From: DTBU01 sp964568845
Lineage (GTDB): Archaea; Thermoproteota; CALKCG01; B24
DNA length: 64,000 nt
Direction: 5' to 3'
Assembly (NCBI GenBank): GCA_964568845.1
Contig: CAZMSC010000002.1
Coordinates: forward strand, 31,737 to 95,736
Numbering within the stretch: position 1 is the first letter of the stretch; every line of letters starts with the position of its first letter. Position numbers and translations under genes: made by a program. Positions 43,193-52,415 of this stretch are shown here, piece by piece. Below the pieces are notes generated by a model. The model was not told the DNA's origin. It worked only from the letters and a program-made list of their open reading frames with translations, and searched no databases.

Positions 43193-44167
43193 ATGTCGCA
43201 AAACAAACAGTTTAAGTTTTCAGAGGATAAGGCGACCGGAGACCTCATAATTGAGCAACCTTCCACGGGTAATGTTTTAACCGTTGTTAATACTTTCACC
43301 GAGATGTTTCCCATGTGGTATATGAGGTTTCTAGTGACAGCTGAAAACTATAGGTGGGCTTTGAACTCTGCTAGAGCTGTCGTCGGATTTGGTACTTCGA
43401 TAATAATGAGTCCTGCTGAGTGTGGAATAGAAGCCTTGGTTCCAGCTGATAAGACTCCAGACGGTAGACCTGGGGTTTTAATCCAAATCTATCACTCCGA
43501 CAGATTCCTACTTAAAGCGCAGTTTCTAGCTAGAGTTGGCCAATGTGTTTTAACATGTCCTACAACAGCAGTATTCGACAGCTTGACTAAAGCCAAGAGG
43601 AGGGTTAAAGCAGGTAAGAGCTTAGCATCTTTTGGAGATGGTTTTCAAGCTAGGGATCAAATGTTCAACAGAGACGTTTGGAGAATACCTGTTATGGAGG
43701 GGGAGTTTATAATAGAGGAGAGCTTTGGAATAATGAAAGGTGTAGCTGGTGGGATGTTTCTAATTTTAGCTGAAAATTGGAAGAGCGGTTTAGAGGCGGC
43801 TGAGAAAGCGGTGAAGGCGATTAGAAAAGTGAAAGGTGTTATCACACCTTTCCCGGGTGGGATTTGTAGATCTGGGTCTAAAGTTGGATCTATGAAATAT
43901 AAGCTTAAAGCTTCAACAAACCACCTCTTCTGTCCAACGCTTAAGAAAGTTGTTGAGAAGAGTATGGTTCCTGAGAGAGCGAATAACGTATACGAAATCG
44001 TTATAAACGGTATAAACTTAGATGGTATTAAGAAGGCTTTAGGTGTTGGAATAAAAGCGGCGATTGAAGTACCCGGAGTTGTACAGATAACCTCTGCAAA
44101 CTATGGAGGTAAACTGGGTCCTTACAATCTGTATCTTAAGGAAGCTCTAGCCTCCGTTGGATTCTAG
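43193..44167 (+). CDS. ftr: Formylmethanofuran:tetrahydromethanopterin formyltransferase
   Basis: The 324-residue protein matches Ftr: NTFTEMFPMWYMRFLVTAEN, IIMSPAECGIEALVPADKTP and GQCVLTCPTTAVFDSL, with ITPFPGGICRSGSKVGS later. It passes the formyl group between methanofuran and H4MPT. The family is usually about 297 residues; here about 30 extra residues precede the conserved part. The start ATG is followed directly by SQNKQFKFSED, so the extension appears real. It is divergent from mtd, with 165 bp of shared promoter region. Confidence 0.95.
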   Translation: MSQNKQFKFSEDKATGDLIIEQPSTGNVLTVVNTFTEMFPMWYMRFLVTAENYRWALNSARAVVGFGTSIIMSPAECGIEALVPADKTPDGRPGVLIQIYHSDRFLLKAQFLARVGQCVLTCPTTAVFDSLTKAKRRVKAGKSLASFGDGFQARDQMFNRDVWRIPVMEGEFIIEESFGIMKGVAGGMFLILAENWKSGLEAAEKAVKAIRKVKGVITPFPGGICRSGSKVGSMKYKLKASTNHLFCPTLKKVVEKSMVPERANNVYEIVINGINLDGIKKALGVGIKAAIEVPGVVQITSANYGGKLGPYNLYLKEALASVGF

Positions 44168-44219
44168 TAGTAAACGCCTATTCACTCCCTCAAATTTTCT
44201 TGAAAAGCCCCTCTATAGG

Positions 44220-46049
44220 CTATGGATTGATATATATCCAATTCGGCTCTGAGATAAAGCTTCCGTAAAAGGTCTGATTGTAAAGTCTACGTTTAGGAAC
44301 ATAAATTTTAAGATCGCTGAAACCTCTATCTTGTGTATAGATGGATAGAAGTCTGTCGTTCCAGACAATCACCTCATCTCGTTGATCTCCACAGATGTTG
44401 TACACCCCCACCTTCCCATTGTGTGGATCTGGAAATTCGACAACCATCCTGCTGTAGCCATCATAGAGACCATAGGCTGATCCAATGAGTTCAACGCCGT
44501 CTCCAGACCAATTGACTGGAACCCAACCGTAAACATCGGTGAAATCTGCATGGAGGATTTCTCCTTCTAAGCTGAAAATAAACCAGAATGCTCCACCCCA
44601 GAAAGTATTGGCTGCGATAGCTAAACCATTGGGTTGATCCGGTCTATAGCTCGCTAGGTTCACTCCTTGTCCGTGTCCTAAATGCCACTCTCTCAGAATG
44701 TCGCCAGTTAAAGCATCTAGAAAGTAAAATCCTCCATCTTCATATGCTAAGGCGAGTATGAGACGGCCTTCCCCATCCCTATAGAAGATTGAACTATCGC
44801 AGTGGCCGTAGAGATCTATGCGCCACAAAACCTCTCCATTTTGATCTATTAGCGCATCTCCTGAGAATACTTCATCAAACCCATCTCCATCTACATCATA
44901 TATTTGAGCGTAATGTGCCATTTTACCCGTGTAAGACCATAATCTGTTAAACTCCCGATCGTAAGCCCAGAGATTATTGTATCGATCTTTAAGGATAAAG
45001 TCGCCTGGGTCGCATCCAATTAAATTACATATTGTTATCGAATCTCCTAGAATTCTCGGAAACCCGTCTTCAGGCCCCTCACCCCACCCCTCACCTGGAT
45101 TAGATTCTGGAGTATCTGTTTCAGCGAGAACATTTCCTGTGGCTCCATCTAAAAGCATTATTTTGAAGTCTTTGCAACATAATACTTCCATCCTACCGTC
45201 TTTATTAAAGTCGAAGACTTGTACTGGAAGATCAGACCATATCTCGTAGCCAGATGGATCTGGTTCACCCAACTGCCACAAAATATTTCCATTGAGGTCA
45301 ACGGCTGTAAGGCATCTTAAAGCCACGTAATTTACACTACTCTGTTTAATGGGTTTAGGGTTTATCTTCTGCGCAAATAGAAGTTCAACTTTACCATCAC
45401 CGTTTAAATCACCGATTCTTAAAACCTTCCCAGCGTATTCGCCCAGTTTAAGCCTTCTATATAATACGGCTTTGGGATATTCTGGAATCTTGGATGGTTC
45501 TACTGTTTTCACTGTAGAGTAGAAGTTCCTGTAGAGTTCTACTCCGGTTACCCAAACCTCACCTGGGCCTGCTCCATATAGAGTTAAATTCATCTGTACC
45601 CCACCATCTGGAATCATGAAGCCTCCAGTCATATACCTCCACCCCCATTTACCAGTAGCTCCAATCACACCGCCTCTCCAAGACCCCAAGTCTTCCACGA
45701 AAAACGGCTCACCACTATCACCCGCCCACTTCTTTTTTGTAACTTTAACTTTCTCACCGTTCTCATCTAAGATCTGTGGCTCTAGAACCACCGAAGCTTT
45801 TCTATCCTCAAGATTGAGCATCATACGTACATTGAGTCTATATGTTTCTCTAGACTTCACCTGCAGTTTTTCACCGTATACTAGACGCCACTCACTCCAT
45901 CCGAAACTTTCAATTTTCAAAGAATCCTTTACCCCAATTGAGGTTTGAACTTTTTCTGAAGAAATTTTAACCTCTTCAGGTTTAGAAGCGATCTTCCAAA
46001 GTCCTGAGGTGAAATATGGATCTTTAACCAGGTTCTCCAAATAGACCAC
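44220..46049 (-). CDS. FG-GAP/PL11-like beta-propeller protein
   Basis: The 609-residue protein has an N-terminal beta-sandwich (about residues 1-190) and then several FG-GAP blades with calcium-type loops, for example IGDLNGDGKVELLFA, VFDFNKDGRMEVLCC and IYDVDGDGFDEVFSG. The propeller with GHCDSSIFYRDGEG and WHLGHGQGVNLASY recalls family PL11 rhamnogalacturonan lyases. No signal peptide is seen, which differs from most secreted lyases; lyase activity is not proven. It shares strand and short spacing with the formamidase gene. Confidence 0.6.
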   Translation of the reverse strand: MVYLENLVKDPYFTSGLWKIASKPEEVKISSEKVQTSIGVKDSLKIESFGWSEWRLVYGEKLQVKSRETYRLNVRMMLNLEDRKASVVLEPQILDENGEKVKVTKKKWAGDSGEPFFVEDLGSWRGGVIGATGKWGWRYMTGGFMIPDGGVQMNLTLYGAGPGEVWVTGVELYRNFYSTVKTVEPSKIPEYPKAVLYRRLKLGEYAGKVLRIGDLNGDGKVELLFAQKINPKPIKQSSVNYVALRCLTAVDLNGNILWQLGEPDPSGYEIWSDLPVQVFDFNKDGRMEVLCCKDFKIMLLDGATGNVLAETDTPESNPGEGWGEGPEDGFPRILGDSITICNLIGCDPGDFILKDRYNNLWAYDREFNRLWSYTGKMAHYAQIYDVDGDGFDEVFSGDALIDQNGEVLWRIDLYGHCDSSIFYRDGEGRLILALAYEDGGFYFLDALTGDILREWHLGHGQGVNLASYRPDQPNGLAIAANTFWGGAFWFIFSLEGEILHADFTDVYGWVPVNWSGDGVELIGSAYGLYDGYSRMVVEFPDPHNGKVGVYNICGDQRDEVIVWNDRLLSIYTQDRGFSDLKIYVPKRRLYNQTFYGSFISEPNWIYINP

Positions 46050-46059
46050 CGAGATAACT

Positions 46060-46941
46060 TTAACCGTATTCGTTTAGAAGAATTCCCAAATCTATTGGAA
46101 AAGCATTTTTAGGTATTTTAATCTTTACAGTCTTCTTCGGATTGACTATTTGTGAAATTCCAAGATTTGAAGCGAGACTCAACAGAGTTAGAGCAGTTTG
46201 CCCATCTATTTTGAAAGCTTTTTGAAGGAGCTTCTTAGCGGCATCCAAAACTTCATCTACAGCATCTTCTAAAGTTTCTGAGGAAGCTAAAATCGTTAAA
46301 TTTCCACCATAGTCAACTACGACTTTATCCAAGATGCGTCCACGATGAAGTTTAACCCTTACTTTAACTTTAGCTGAGACTTCTAAACCTTGGCCTGAAA
46401 CTTCACCATCTCCTTGAGATGCATGCACATCCCCTAGGGCAAGCAATCCCCCCTCAACCCAAACTGGAAGTAAGACTTTCGAGCCTACAGTTATCTCCTG
46501 AGTATCTAGATTCCCGCCGAAATCACCCTGCTCCATTGTGGAAGCCTCACCTTTAGGTGGAGCAACACCGATCACACCTATCACTGGTTTTACAGGTATT
46601 CTGAAAGAGTTAGCCTCAATCGTATCATTCAGTATTCTAAACACTCTCCGACCTATGAAACCTCTATCTCCAACCTCCACGTTTAACACTTCAACTTCAA
46701 TGGTGTGTCCAGGCTTAGCCCCCTCGATCCAAATCGGTCCTGTTGCAGGGTTAATCCTCCCTCTATCGACTACATCGATATTTGACAGATATTCTCCGCT
46801 TAAATCTAACTGTCCATCGAAGGCATCCCTAATCTCAAACGCAACCAAGCTATCTGGTTTAACCCTTAGAACTGGTTCGTGGGTCGCTGAAAAGCTGTAA
46901 ATTCTAAAACTTGATGGGACTATAAAAACCAATATTCTCAC
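46060..46941 (-). CDS. Acetamidase/formamidase family protein
   Basis: The 293-residue protein has the family's core: FEIRDAFDGQL, GPIWIEGAKPGHTIEVEVLN, a long beta-rich centre with GDVHASQGDGEVSGQGLEVS (metal ligand and catalytic region), and a helical C-terminus. Family members hydrolyse formamide or acetamide to formate or acetate and ammonia. Start GTG is directly after GAGGGA, so TTG three codons later (46932) is an alternative. It could supply formate to the C1 pathway; this is inference. Confidence 0.85.
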   Translation of the reverse strand: MRILVFIVPSSFRIYSFSATHEPVLRVKPDSLVAFEIRDAFDGQLDLSGEYLSNIDVVDRGRINPATGPIWIEGAKPGHTIEVEVLNVEVGDRGFIGRRVFRILNDTIEANSFRIPVKPVIGVIGVAPPKGEASTMEQGDFGGNLDTQEITVGSKVLLPVWVEGGLLALGDVHASQGDGEVSGQGLEVSAKVKVRVKLHRGRILDKVVVDYGGNLTILASSETLEDAVDEVLDAAKKLLQKAFKIDGQTALTLLSLASNLGISQIVNPKKTVKIKIPKNAFPIDLGILLNEYG

Positions 46942-47111
46942 TCCCTCAAACTTGTAAGCATTGCGAATATTCTAGTATGTAACCCTTTAAGTCTTATCGA
47001 TAAAATATTATTGGAGAAATCGCGGATCAGTTTAATGCTTTTTTAAATAAAGAAGGATTTACCGGTAAATCAAACGGGTAAACACGGTTAAAGTTAAATC
47101 GAGTTAGCTAG

Positions 47112-49091
47112 TTAAGTTTCAAAAACTATGTGTGCGTGACCTTTAACCGTTGGGATAGTTGTACTCGTATAATTTTCCAGCCGTTCAGTTTCAAGTTCGC
47201 ACTTCTCAGGGATTAAATACGCTCTTTCAAAGTATGTACGTAATGCAATTTTAACGTCATTTATGGGAAGCGCATCTTCAACTATGTCTATTCCTTCAGC
47301 TCGGCGTTGAGGGACATAGTGAAGTATGTGAACAGTGTAGCTATTTTTTCGACGGCGTACTATGACTTCAGCAGTAGACGGTAAATTATGCTTTAAAACT
47401 GGCTCAGGCATTAAATGGTTTATAGCGTTTCTGACGAGAATCTTATAAATTGAAAATCCATGCAACCTATAGGCTCTAAATACTGGGAAAGCAAAGTACA
47501 CGATGTTAGGTGTTCTTATAATAGCTGGATAGCCGCTATCCCTATCAGGAGGTGTTTGACGATGAGAGCAGAAGTGTGCAGCCGTACGGTCAAAATACGG
47601 TTCTACAACTTTAGCTAATGTTTCAGCTTCTGAAGTCACTTCTACGTACGCCGCTGGCTCGTAGAGAGCATAATCGTATTCTTCAACATCAGACCCAACC
47701 TTATCTCTGACTGGCCTTAGGTAATTTAGGGAATAGCGGCTCTTCCTAATAGATTGAACTGGCCAGCTTTTCAAAGCGGGCTCATTTGTCTCCTGCGTAA
47801 GGCCTGAGAAATAGCTTGCAATGATTCTCCCACCGCTCTTTAGAAATCTTTCAAGTTTATCTGCTAAATTTTCAGATGGATATACGTGGTCTGGGAGGAT
47901 TAAGAGTTTAAATTTTGAAAGGTCATCCCATTCGTCGACTATGAGAAACTGATGTCCAAGCTCCATGAGGATTCGCATGGCTCCCTCTTCAGAACTTAAA
48001 TCTGTCCCAAGAATCCCCTCTGGGCCCGTTCCATTAGCTATTAATATCCCAATGTCTGCAACAGGCTCCGTATCTATAAGCCATGGTTCAAGTCTTTCTA
48101 CTTGACCATATATATAGCCGATCAGCTTATAGGTAGCCGGGTCTAACCGTCCTCTCGGATGAAGTTGATCACCTACTCCAACCCTAATGCCTCTAACTGC
48201 TACACGTAGGCACTCGTATTCTAAAGCCGCTCTATTTTTAAGCCCTCCAAAATCACCCCAAGACTTATGAAATCGTCCTGTAAGCGACTGCAGAGGGATG
48301 TTTTTATCCATCAGGTAGTGTGATATGAGGGGGAAATGATTGTAGCCCCATCCACCAGTCGGAAGAGATTCTATGGAGACATAATCATAATATTTTAAGT
48401 CTTCTCTTAAGCTCGCCTCTGGATGTGCTGAAAGGGTCCAGCTACGGTTAAAGTATACCGCAATTTCCCGGTCGTATTCTTCTACAATGGACTTCATATG
48501 TTTCATGAATCTTCTTTGAACGCGCATTGCTTGTAGACGTCGGTCAAATGGATTTTCTGGGTTAAGCCCGCTCTTCTCCATGTCTGAGAGACAGTAGTTG
48601 CATACGCATCCGTCAAACCACTGCATCACTATATCTATGAAAAACCTGTCAAATTGATAATTTGACAGAAGCTCCCTAACATGTGCTTCAACCCAGTCGA
48701 CGTAGGGGGAGTTTAAACAAAGCCACTTCCAATAGCCTGTTTCAACGAAGCTCTTATCCGGTTTAACTTGACGCCACTCTGGATGTAGCCGGGCGTTCAA
48801 TTCATCCCAAGCCACAGTTGTGTAGACACCGACACTGATGTTGTGAGCTTTCAATGTTTCTATCATCTCACCCAATAGGTCTCTACGTTTTAACCCTGGG
48901 TGTGTTACGCCGACTTTAGTTGGGTAGTAGCAGTAGCCGTGGTGGCATCTGGCGAAGATGCATATGGTATTTACATGGGCATCAATGAGTGTATGCGCAA
49001 ACTCCTCTGGGTCAAAGTCTACACCAACGTCTCTAATGTATTCACTCGTATGGAAGTCTAGATGGACATCTCGAAAGGGAATGGGCTTCAT
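47112..49091 (-). CDS. Large TIM-barrel glycoside hydrolase with trimerisation-like domain
   Basis: The 659-residue protein starts with a TIM barrel (DVHLDFHTSEYIRDVGVDF; VNTICIFARCHHGYCYYPTK; YQFDRFFIDIVMQW) that resembles GH29/GH42-related enzymes. The middle has a flavodoxin-like beta-galactosidase trimerisation region (DVEEYDYALY nearby). The C-terminus is beta-rich. Catalytic acids cannot be assigned with certainty. No signal peptide is seen, so intracellular glycan breakdown is likely. It is followed by a gene-free 170-bp stretch, then the formamidase. Confidence 0.65.
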   Translation of the reverse strand: MKPIPFRDVHLDFHTSEYIRDVGVDFDPEEFAHTLIDAHVNTICIFARCHHGYCYYPTKVGVTHPGLKRRDLLGEMIETLKAHNISVGVYTTVAWDELNARLHPEWRQVKPDKSFVETGYWKWLCLNSPYVDWVEAHVRELLSNYQFDRFFIDIVMQWFDGCVCNYCLSDMEKSGLNPENPFDRRLQAMRVQRRFMKHMKSIVEEYDREIAVYFNRSWTLSAHPEASLREDLKYYDYVSIESLPTGGWGYNHFPLISHYLMDKNIPLQSLTGRFHKSWGDFGGLKNRAALEYECLRVAVRGIRVGVGDQLHPRGRLDPATYKLIGYIYGQVERLEPWLIDTEPVADIGILIANGTGPEGILGTDLSSEEGAMRILMELGHQFLIVDEWDDLSKFKLLILPDHVYPSENLADKLERFLKSGGRIIASYFSGLTQETNEPALKSWPVQSIRKSRYSLNYLRPVRDKVGSDVEEYDYALYEPAAYVEVTSEAETLAKVVEPYFDRTAAHFCSHRQTPPDRDSGYPAIIRTPNIVYFAFPVFRAYRLHGFSIYKILVRNAINHLMPEPVLKHNLPSTAEVIVRRRKNSYTVHILHYVPQRRAEGIDIVEDALPINDVKIALRTYFERAYLIPEKCELETERLENYTSTTIPTVKGHAHIVFET

Positions 49092-49146
49092 ATAGATTTA
49101 AAATCAGCTCAATCTGATTTAAGCTTAACCCTCCCTCGTAAGAAGC

Positions 49147-50352
49147 CTATTCTAACGTAGAGTGTGCCAGTAGGCTTCCAATAGTTTTTAAGATTATTGC
49201 TGAGGTCAACAGGTACACGTTGGGCTTTCCAAAAACGCGTTTAATCGTGTTGATGTTTCGGAGGAAGTCTTCAATAGTCTTAGAATGATAGTCGAAGTCT
49301 TTAAGGCTTCTCCAGCCGATGCCATTTAAAAGGGAAACGGCGTAATCTAATGTCTTGTCATCTAGTGTTCTAAAAATCATCCTGTATAGCCGTTGCATTT
49401 TAAATTCATACCCTAATAGCCTCCTCCAAGTCTTCTCGTAGAATCTGGCTGCATCAACTAAATCCTCCGTCTTTTCAGCTATAGCCATGCCTGCAATTAA
49501 ACCGCATAAAGTGCCTGTGAATATTCCTCCTCCAGTCATAGGTTTAGACTGGCCAGCAGCATCTCCAACAGATAGGAATCTACTTTCGAATGTTTTAGGT
49601 AATGGGCCTCCAGTTATTATAGGCCATTTAATTATATTGTATACCTCCTTAACATTCAGCCTCTTGAGCAGGTTTTTCAAGAAGAGTGCTGGGTTTCCAC
49701 GTTCACATGCAAGTCCGATTCTAGCCATATTGAAATCCAACGGTATAATCCATCCGAAGAAACCCGGTGCAATATATCTTCCTAAGAAGACGTGCACTTC
49801 ACCCTCGTTTAAACCCTCAATTTTCGCCTCAGCTTGAGCCGATGGAATAGGTCTTCTAAGAGATGGTTTTAAGCCTAATACTGCTGGTGTGAAAATGCTT
49901 AAAGCTCCACTAGCATCTACAGCAGTTCCACCTTTAAAAGTCCCACTGGTGGCTTCAACTTCAACATGGCTTTTGTAAAAGTTTAACTTCTTAGCCTTAA
50001 CCCCCATGTGTATCTCTGCGTTGTTGTTTAAGGCTCTTGAAGCTAAAGCCTCTTCAAACATAACCCTATCCAATACTAGACATTCATCTCCAAGTTCAAC
50101 CTTAAGTAGTAAACCGCTGGGTGAATGTATAACCATTTCTGAAACCCTGTTCAATATATATTCCCCTTTAAGGCTAAGCTTGAGACTTCTAATACATCTT
50201 TCACTGACCAAACCGCCACATCTTTCATTTGAAAACCCGACTTCCTTGTGCTCTTCTAAGACTGCTACCTTAGCCCCCATAATCGAAGCCGATAGTGCTG
50301 TTGATAATCCAGACGGTCCGGCTCCTATTATGCAGGCGTCATATATCGGCAA
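49147..50352 (-). CDS. Geranylgeranyl-reductase-type flavoprotein
   Basis: The 401-residue protein has the FAD-binding Rossmann start YDACIIGAGPSGLSTALSAS, and the middle FLSVGDAAGQSKPMTGGGIF, where the GD motif binds FAD. This is the geranylgeranyl reductase family, which saturates isoprenoid chains of archaeal membrane lipids. The start is TTG after GAGGAG. Family members are often several per genome, so its substrate could be lipids or another polyprenyl compound. Confidence 0.85.
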   Translation of the reverse strand: MPIYDACIIGAGPSGLSTALSASIMGAKVAVLEEHKEVGFSNERCGGLVSERCIRSLKLSLKGEYILNRVSEMVIHSPSGLLLKVELGDECLVLDRVMFEEALASRALNNNAEIHMGVKAKKLNFYKSHVEVEATSGTFKGGTAVDASGALSIFTPAVLGLKPSLRRPIPSAQAEAKIEGLNEGEVHVFLGRYIAPGFFGWIIPLDFNMARIGLACERGNPALFLKNLLKRLNVKEVYNIIKWPIITGGPLPKTFESRFLSVGDAAGQSKPMTGGGIFTGTLCGLIAGMAIAEKTEDLVDAARFYEKTWRRLLGYEFKMQRLYRMIFRTLDDKTLDYAVSLLNGIGWRSLKDFDYHSKTIEDFLRNINTIKRVFGKPNVYLLTSAIILKTIGSLLAHSTLE

Positions 50353-50428
50353 GGTTCAAACTCCTCTAAACATAAAACTATTCCTCAACTAGGTTTAAAT
50401 TTCAGTCTTCCTCTTAAATTAGAGGATT

Positions 50429-50794
50429 ATGGCAGATGAAGAATGCATAGACGTTAAACTCGCCTTGAAAGACTTCCTCAGAGATAATGGTTTAACTTTA
50501 GACGACATTCTATCGGTTATGGACGAAGATAAAGAAGGCGCTATAGAAGCCCTACGTAAAAGGACGCTTTTAAGCGGGCACGAGCTTGAACAGCTGGAGC
50601 GAAAGGCGACAAGTCGCCAGCTTAATACGTTGCTATTTGTAATTCAACTTTTCTATCTGGCAAATCCCTCTGGATTATATAAAAATAAACTAATCTATCC
50701 CTTTAGAGACGACGTCGTAAGAGATGGAAAAATCACAGCTGAATCCGTGAAACAAATTCTCAAAATTCTAGGTGTACGTATTGATTGGAGCTGA
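50429..50794 (+). CDS. Helical hypothetical protein
   Basis: The 121-residue protein is predicted to be all helical and soluble (ALKDFLRDNGLTLDDILSVM; QLNTLLFVIQLFYLANPSGL). It has no motif I recognise. It overlaps a membrane-protein fragment by ten bases at its end and is divergent from the geranylgeranyl reductase gene. Confidence 0.55.
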   Translation: MADEECIDVKLALKDFLRDNGLTLDDILSVMDEDKEGAIEALRKRTLLSGHELEQLERKATSRQLNTLLFVIQLFYLANPSGLYKNKLIYPFRDDVVRDGKITAESVKQILKILGVRIDWS

Positions 50795-51033
50795 GAGAAC
50801 TGTTTCCATTCGAGCCCGTAGGCTTCATACTTAGCATAGCATGTTTTGAGTGGGGTTTCTGGAGCTACGCCGTCATAGCCTGGATACTAAAGATGATAAC
50901 GCTTAGAGTCGGAGGCAGCAGGCTATACGAAGAGTTCGGCGCACCACTAGCCGGAGGATACATAGCAGGCTACATGCTAACATTAATACCTGGAATAATA
51001 CTTTACAGAATAAGGTTCTTCACACCATTCTAA
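50785..51033 (+). pseudogene. C-terminal fragment of a polytopic (DUF6785/OPT-like) membrane protein
   Basis: The 82 readable residues contain two hydrophobic segments (VGFILSIACFEWGFWSYAV; YIAGYMLTLIPGIILYRIRF) and a KMITLRVGGSRLYEEFGAP loop. This resembles the last part of large DUF6785/6784-type transporters, which are over 500 residues. No upstream transmembrane part is present: the preceding gene is soluble and in another frame. I interpret it as a leftover 3' end; a true small membrane protein is the alternative. Confidence 0.45.
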
Positions 51034-51483
51034 AAATCCCCATTTTATATATGAATTGGGAAAATTTTGCATATGAATCAGCGGTTATTGGAGATTACAA
51101 TCGCACGGCATTATAACCTCTCATAAAAAGGCTTAAAATAGATGATGGAATTGTTATATTCGATTTAACTTATACCCGGGGTCTCCAAATTAAAGAAAGT
51201 CTAATCGTCAGAGTCTCCTCTTCCTCCATTCTTCAACTCTTCTTCTATCCAGTATATAGATTAGAATTGTCAGCATAGCTACGAATAATCTAACGGTTTC
51301 AAAGGGTGCCCCGCTAAGCTGAATGGAGTACATCTCAAAAACATATGGAGCATTTATGGATAAATTTTTCGTCTGAAAAGTTTGTTGTGGAGACGGAAAA
51401 TGTGAACAAATTTTACATAAACGCCCATCTTTTAAAGGAAATGGTTAATAGGACGAGTTTAATCCATTGAATTGGTGTCTCCT
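51034..51483. other. Intergenic stretch holding only a possible tiny minus-strand gene
   Basis: About 450 bp follow the membrane fragment. Apart from a 41-codon minus-strand frame at 51208-51333, no gene or RNA fold is convincing. The 3' half is AT-rich and contains the promoter for the gene at 51484. Confidence 0.45.
51208..51333 (-). CDS. Possible tiny single-pass membrane protein
   Basis: The frame encodes 41 residues: one hydrophobic segment (FETVRLFVAMLTILIYIL) followed by a strongly basic tail (DRRRVEEWRKRRL). That layout matches a small membrane protein with a cytoplasmic positive tail. The ribosome-binding site is weak and no homologue is recognised, so it is a low-confidence call. 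Confidence 0.3.
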   Translation of the reverse strand: MYSIQLSGAPFETVRLFVAMLTILIYILDRRRVEEWRKRRL

Positions 51484-51837
51484 ATGAAAATCGAGATTTC
51501 AAGACCTAGAGTTATAAAAATCCTGGGGCTCGACTCGAGAGGTAAAGACGATTTGGTGTGGTGTTCGCTTTCCATGGAGGTTTCGAAGCTCTTTTGGATA
51601 GATGGCCTCTTAATCTGCATGGAGGTTCCTGAGAAAAGTTTCGACTACGAGTATGAGGATGGAATATACGTAGTCAGTCAACTATGCTACGCCGAATATC
51701 CTAAGTACAATAGGTTTGAAGACGTCGGTAGAGGTATTCAAATACCAATTGTAAACGTTAAAGGTATGAGGGTCTTCGAATCCATAGCTAAAACCATACG
51801 GGAGAATGAGAAGCGTCTAAAAGCGGAAGGTGAATAG
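51484..51837 (+). CDS. Small hypothetical protein
   Basis: The 117-residue protein is mixed alpha/beta and soluble, with KILGLDSRGKDDLVWCSLSM near the start and an acidic-aromatic patch (EKSFDYEYEDGIYVVS). Start ATG at 51484 is preceded by GGTG; a TTG four codons earlier is in frame. It converges with the small winged-helix gene of the SMC operon, two bases apart. Function unknown. Confidence 0.6.
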   Translation: MKIEISRPRVIKILGLDSRGKDDLVWCSLSMEVSKLFWIDGLLICMEVPEKSFDYEYEDGIYVVSQLCYAEYPKYNRFEDVGRGIQIPIVNVKGMRVFESIAKTIRENEKRLKAEGE

Positions 51838-51839
51838 CT

Positions 51840-52415
51840 TCAACTCTGTTCGGTTTTTGATCGAAGTATGAGGTTTAATAGAAGCTTTTTATCTACTTCT
51901 ACTTCAGCTCTCCACCCAAGTGTTAAAACCCCTCCGCTTTCCCTTTTAAGATAACCTCTTCCTATGAATTTAGATATGGAGTATTCGACAAACCACTTTG
52001 GAAATTTATCCTCCAGAAGCTCTTCAAGCTCCCGTCTCTGAACCTTCCCATGCTTTGAAATTATGAAGGCCACGGAGGCTGCTAAAGCAGCTATCTCATC
52101 GATCCTCCAGCCTGAAGACGTAGCGTCTCCAACGTTTAAAGGCTCTCTAACTGTTATCATGAAGCGGGCTTTATCCAAATCTTCCACGTCTTTAGGCTTA
52201 ACCATTTTAACCTGCAAGCCTATCTTCTCAAGCTCAGAATCTAAGATTTCCAAAACCTTCAGGTAGTTCTTACCCAGCGCTCTTTTAAGCTCCCAGCCTT
52301 TAACACCGGGCTCTCTATGTCTCTGGAATAGCAGGAGCTGAGTTGCACGTCTGACTTTTATACGCATAACTTCAGTCAGAAGATTCACCTCCAGATAACT
52401 TCCTCCAACGTTCAT
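51840..52415 (-). CDS. Winged-helix (kite/ScpB-like) candidate of the SMC operon
   Basis: The 191-residue protein has a predicted C-terminal winged helix: helices around ALAASVAFIISKHGKVQRRE and FVEYSISKFIGRGYLKRE, then a beta wing (GGVLTLGWRAEVEVD). ScpB and related kite proteins of SMC complexes are built from tandem winged helices. Identity rests on fold impression and operon position only. The start overlaps the preceding gene by 44 bp; an internal ATG at 52367 would avoid the overlap. Confidence 0.5.
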   Translation of the reverse strand: MNVGGSYLEVNLLTEVMRIKVRRATQLLLFQRHREPGVKGWELKRALGKNYLKVLEILDSELEKIGLQVKMVKPKDVEDLDKARFMITVREPLNVGDATSSGWRIDEIAALAASVAFIISKHGKVQRRELEELLEDKFPKWFVEYSISKFIGRGYLKRESGGVLTLGWRAEVEVDKKLLLNLILRSKTEQS

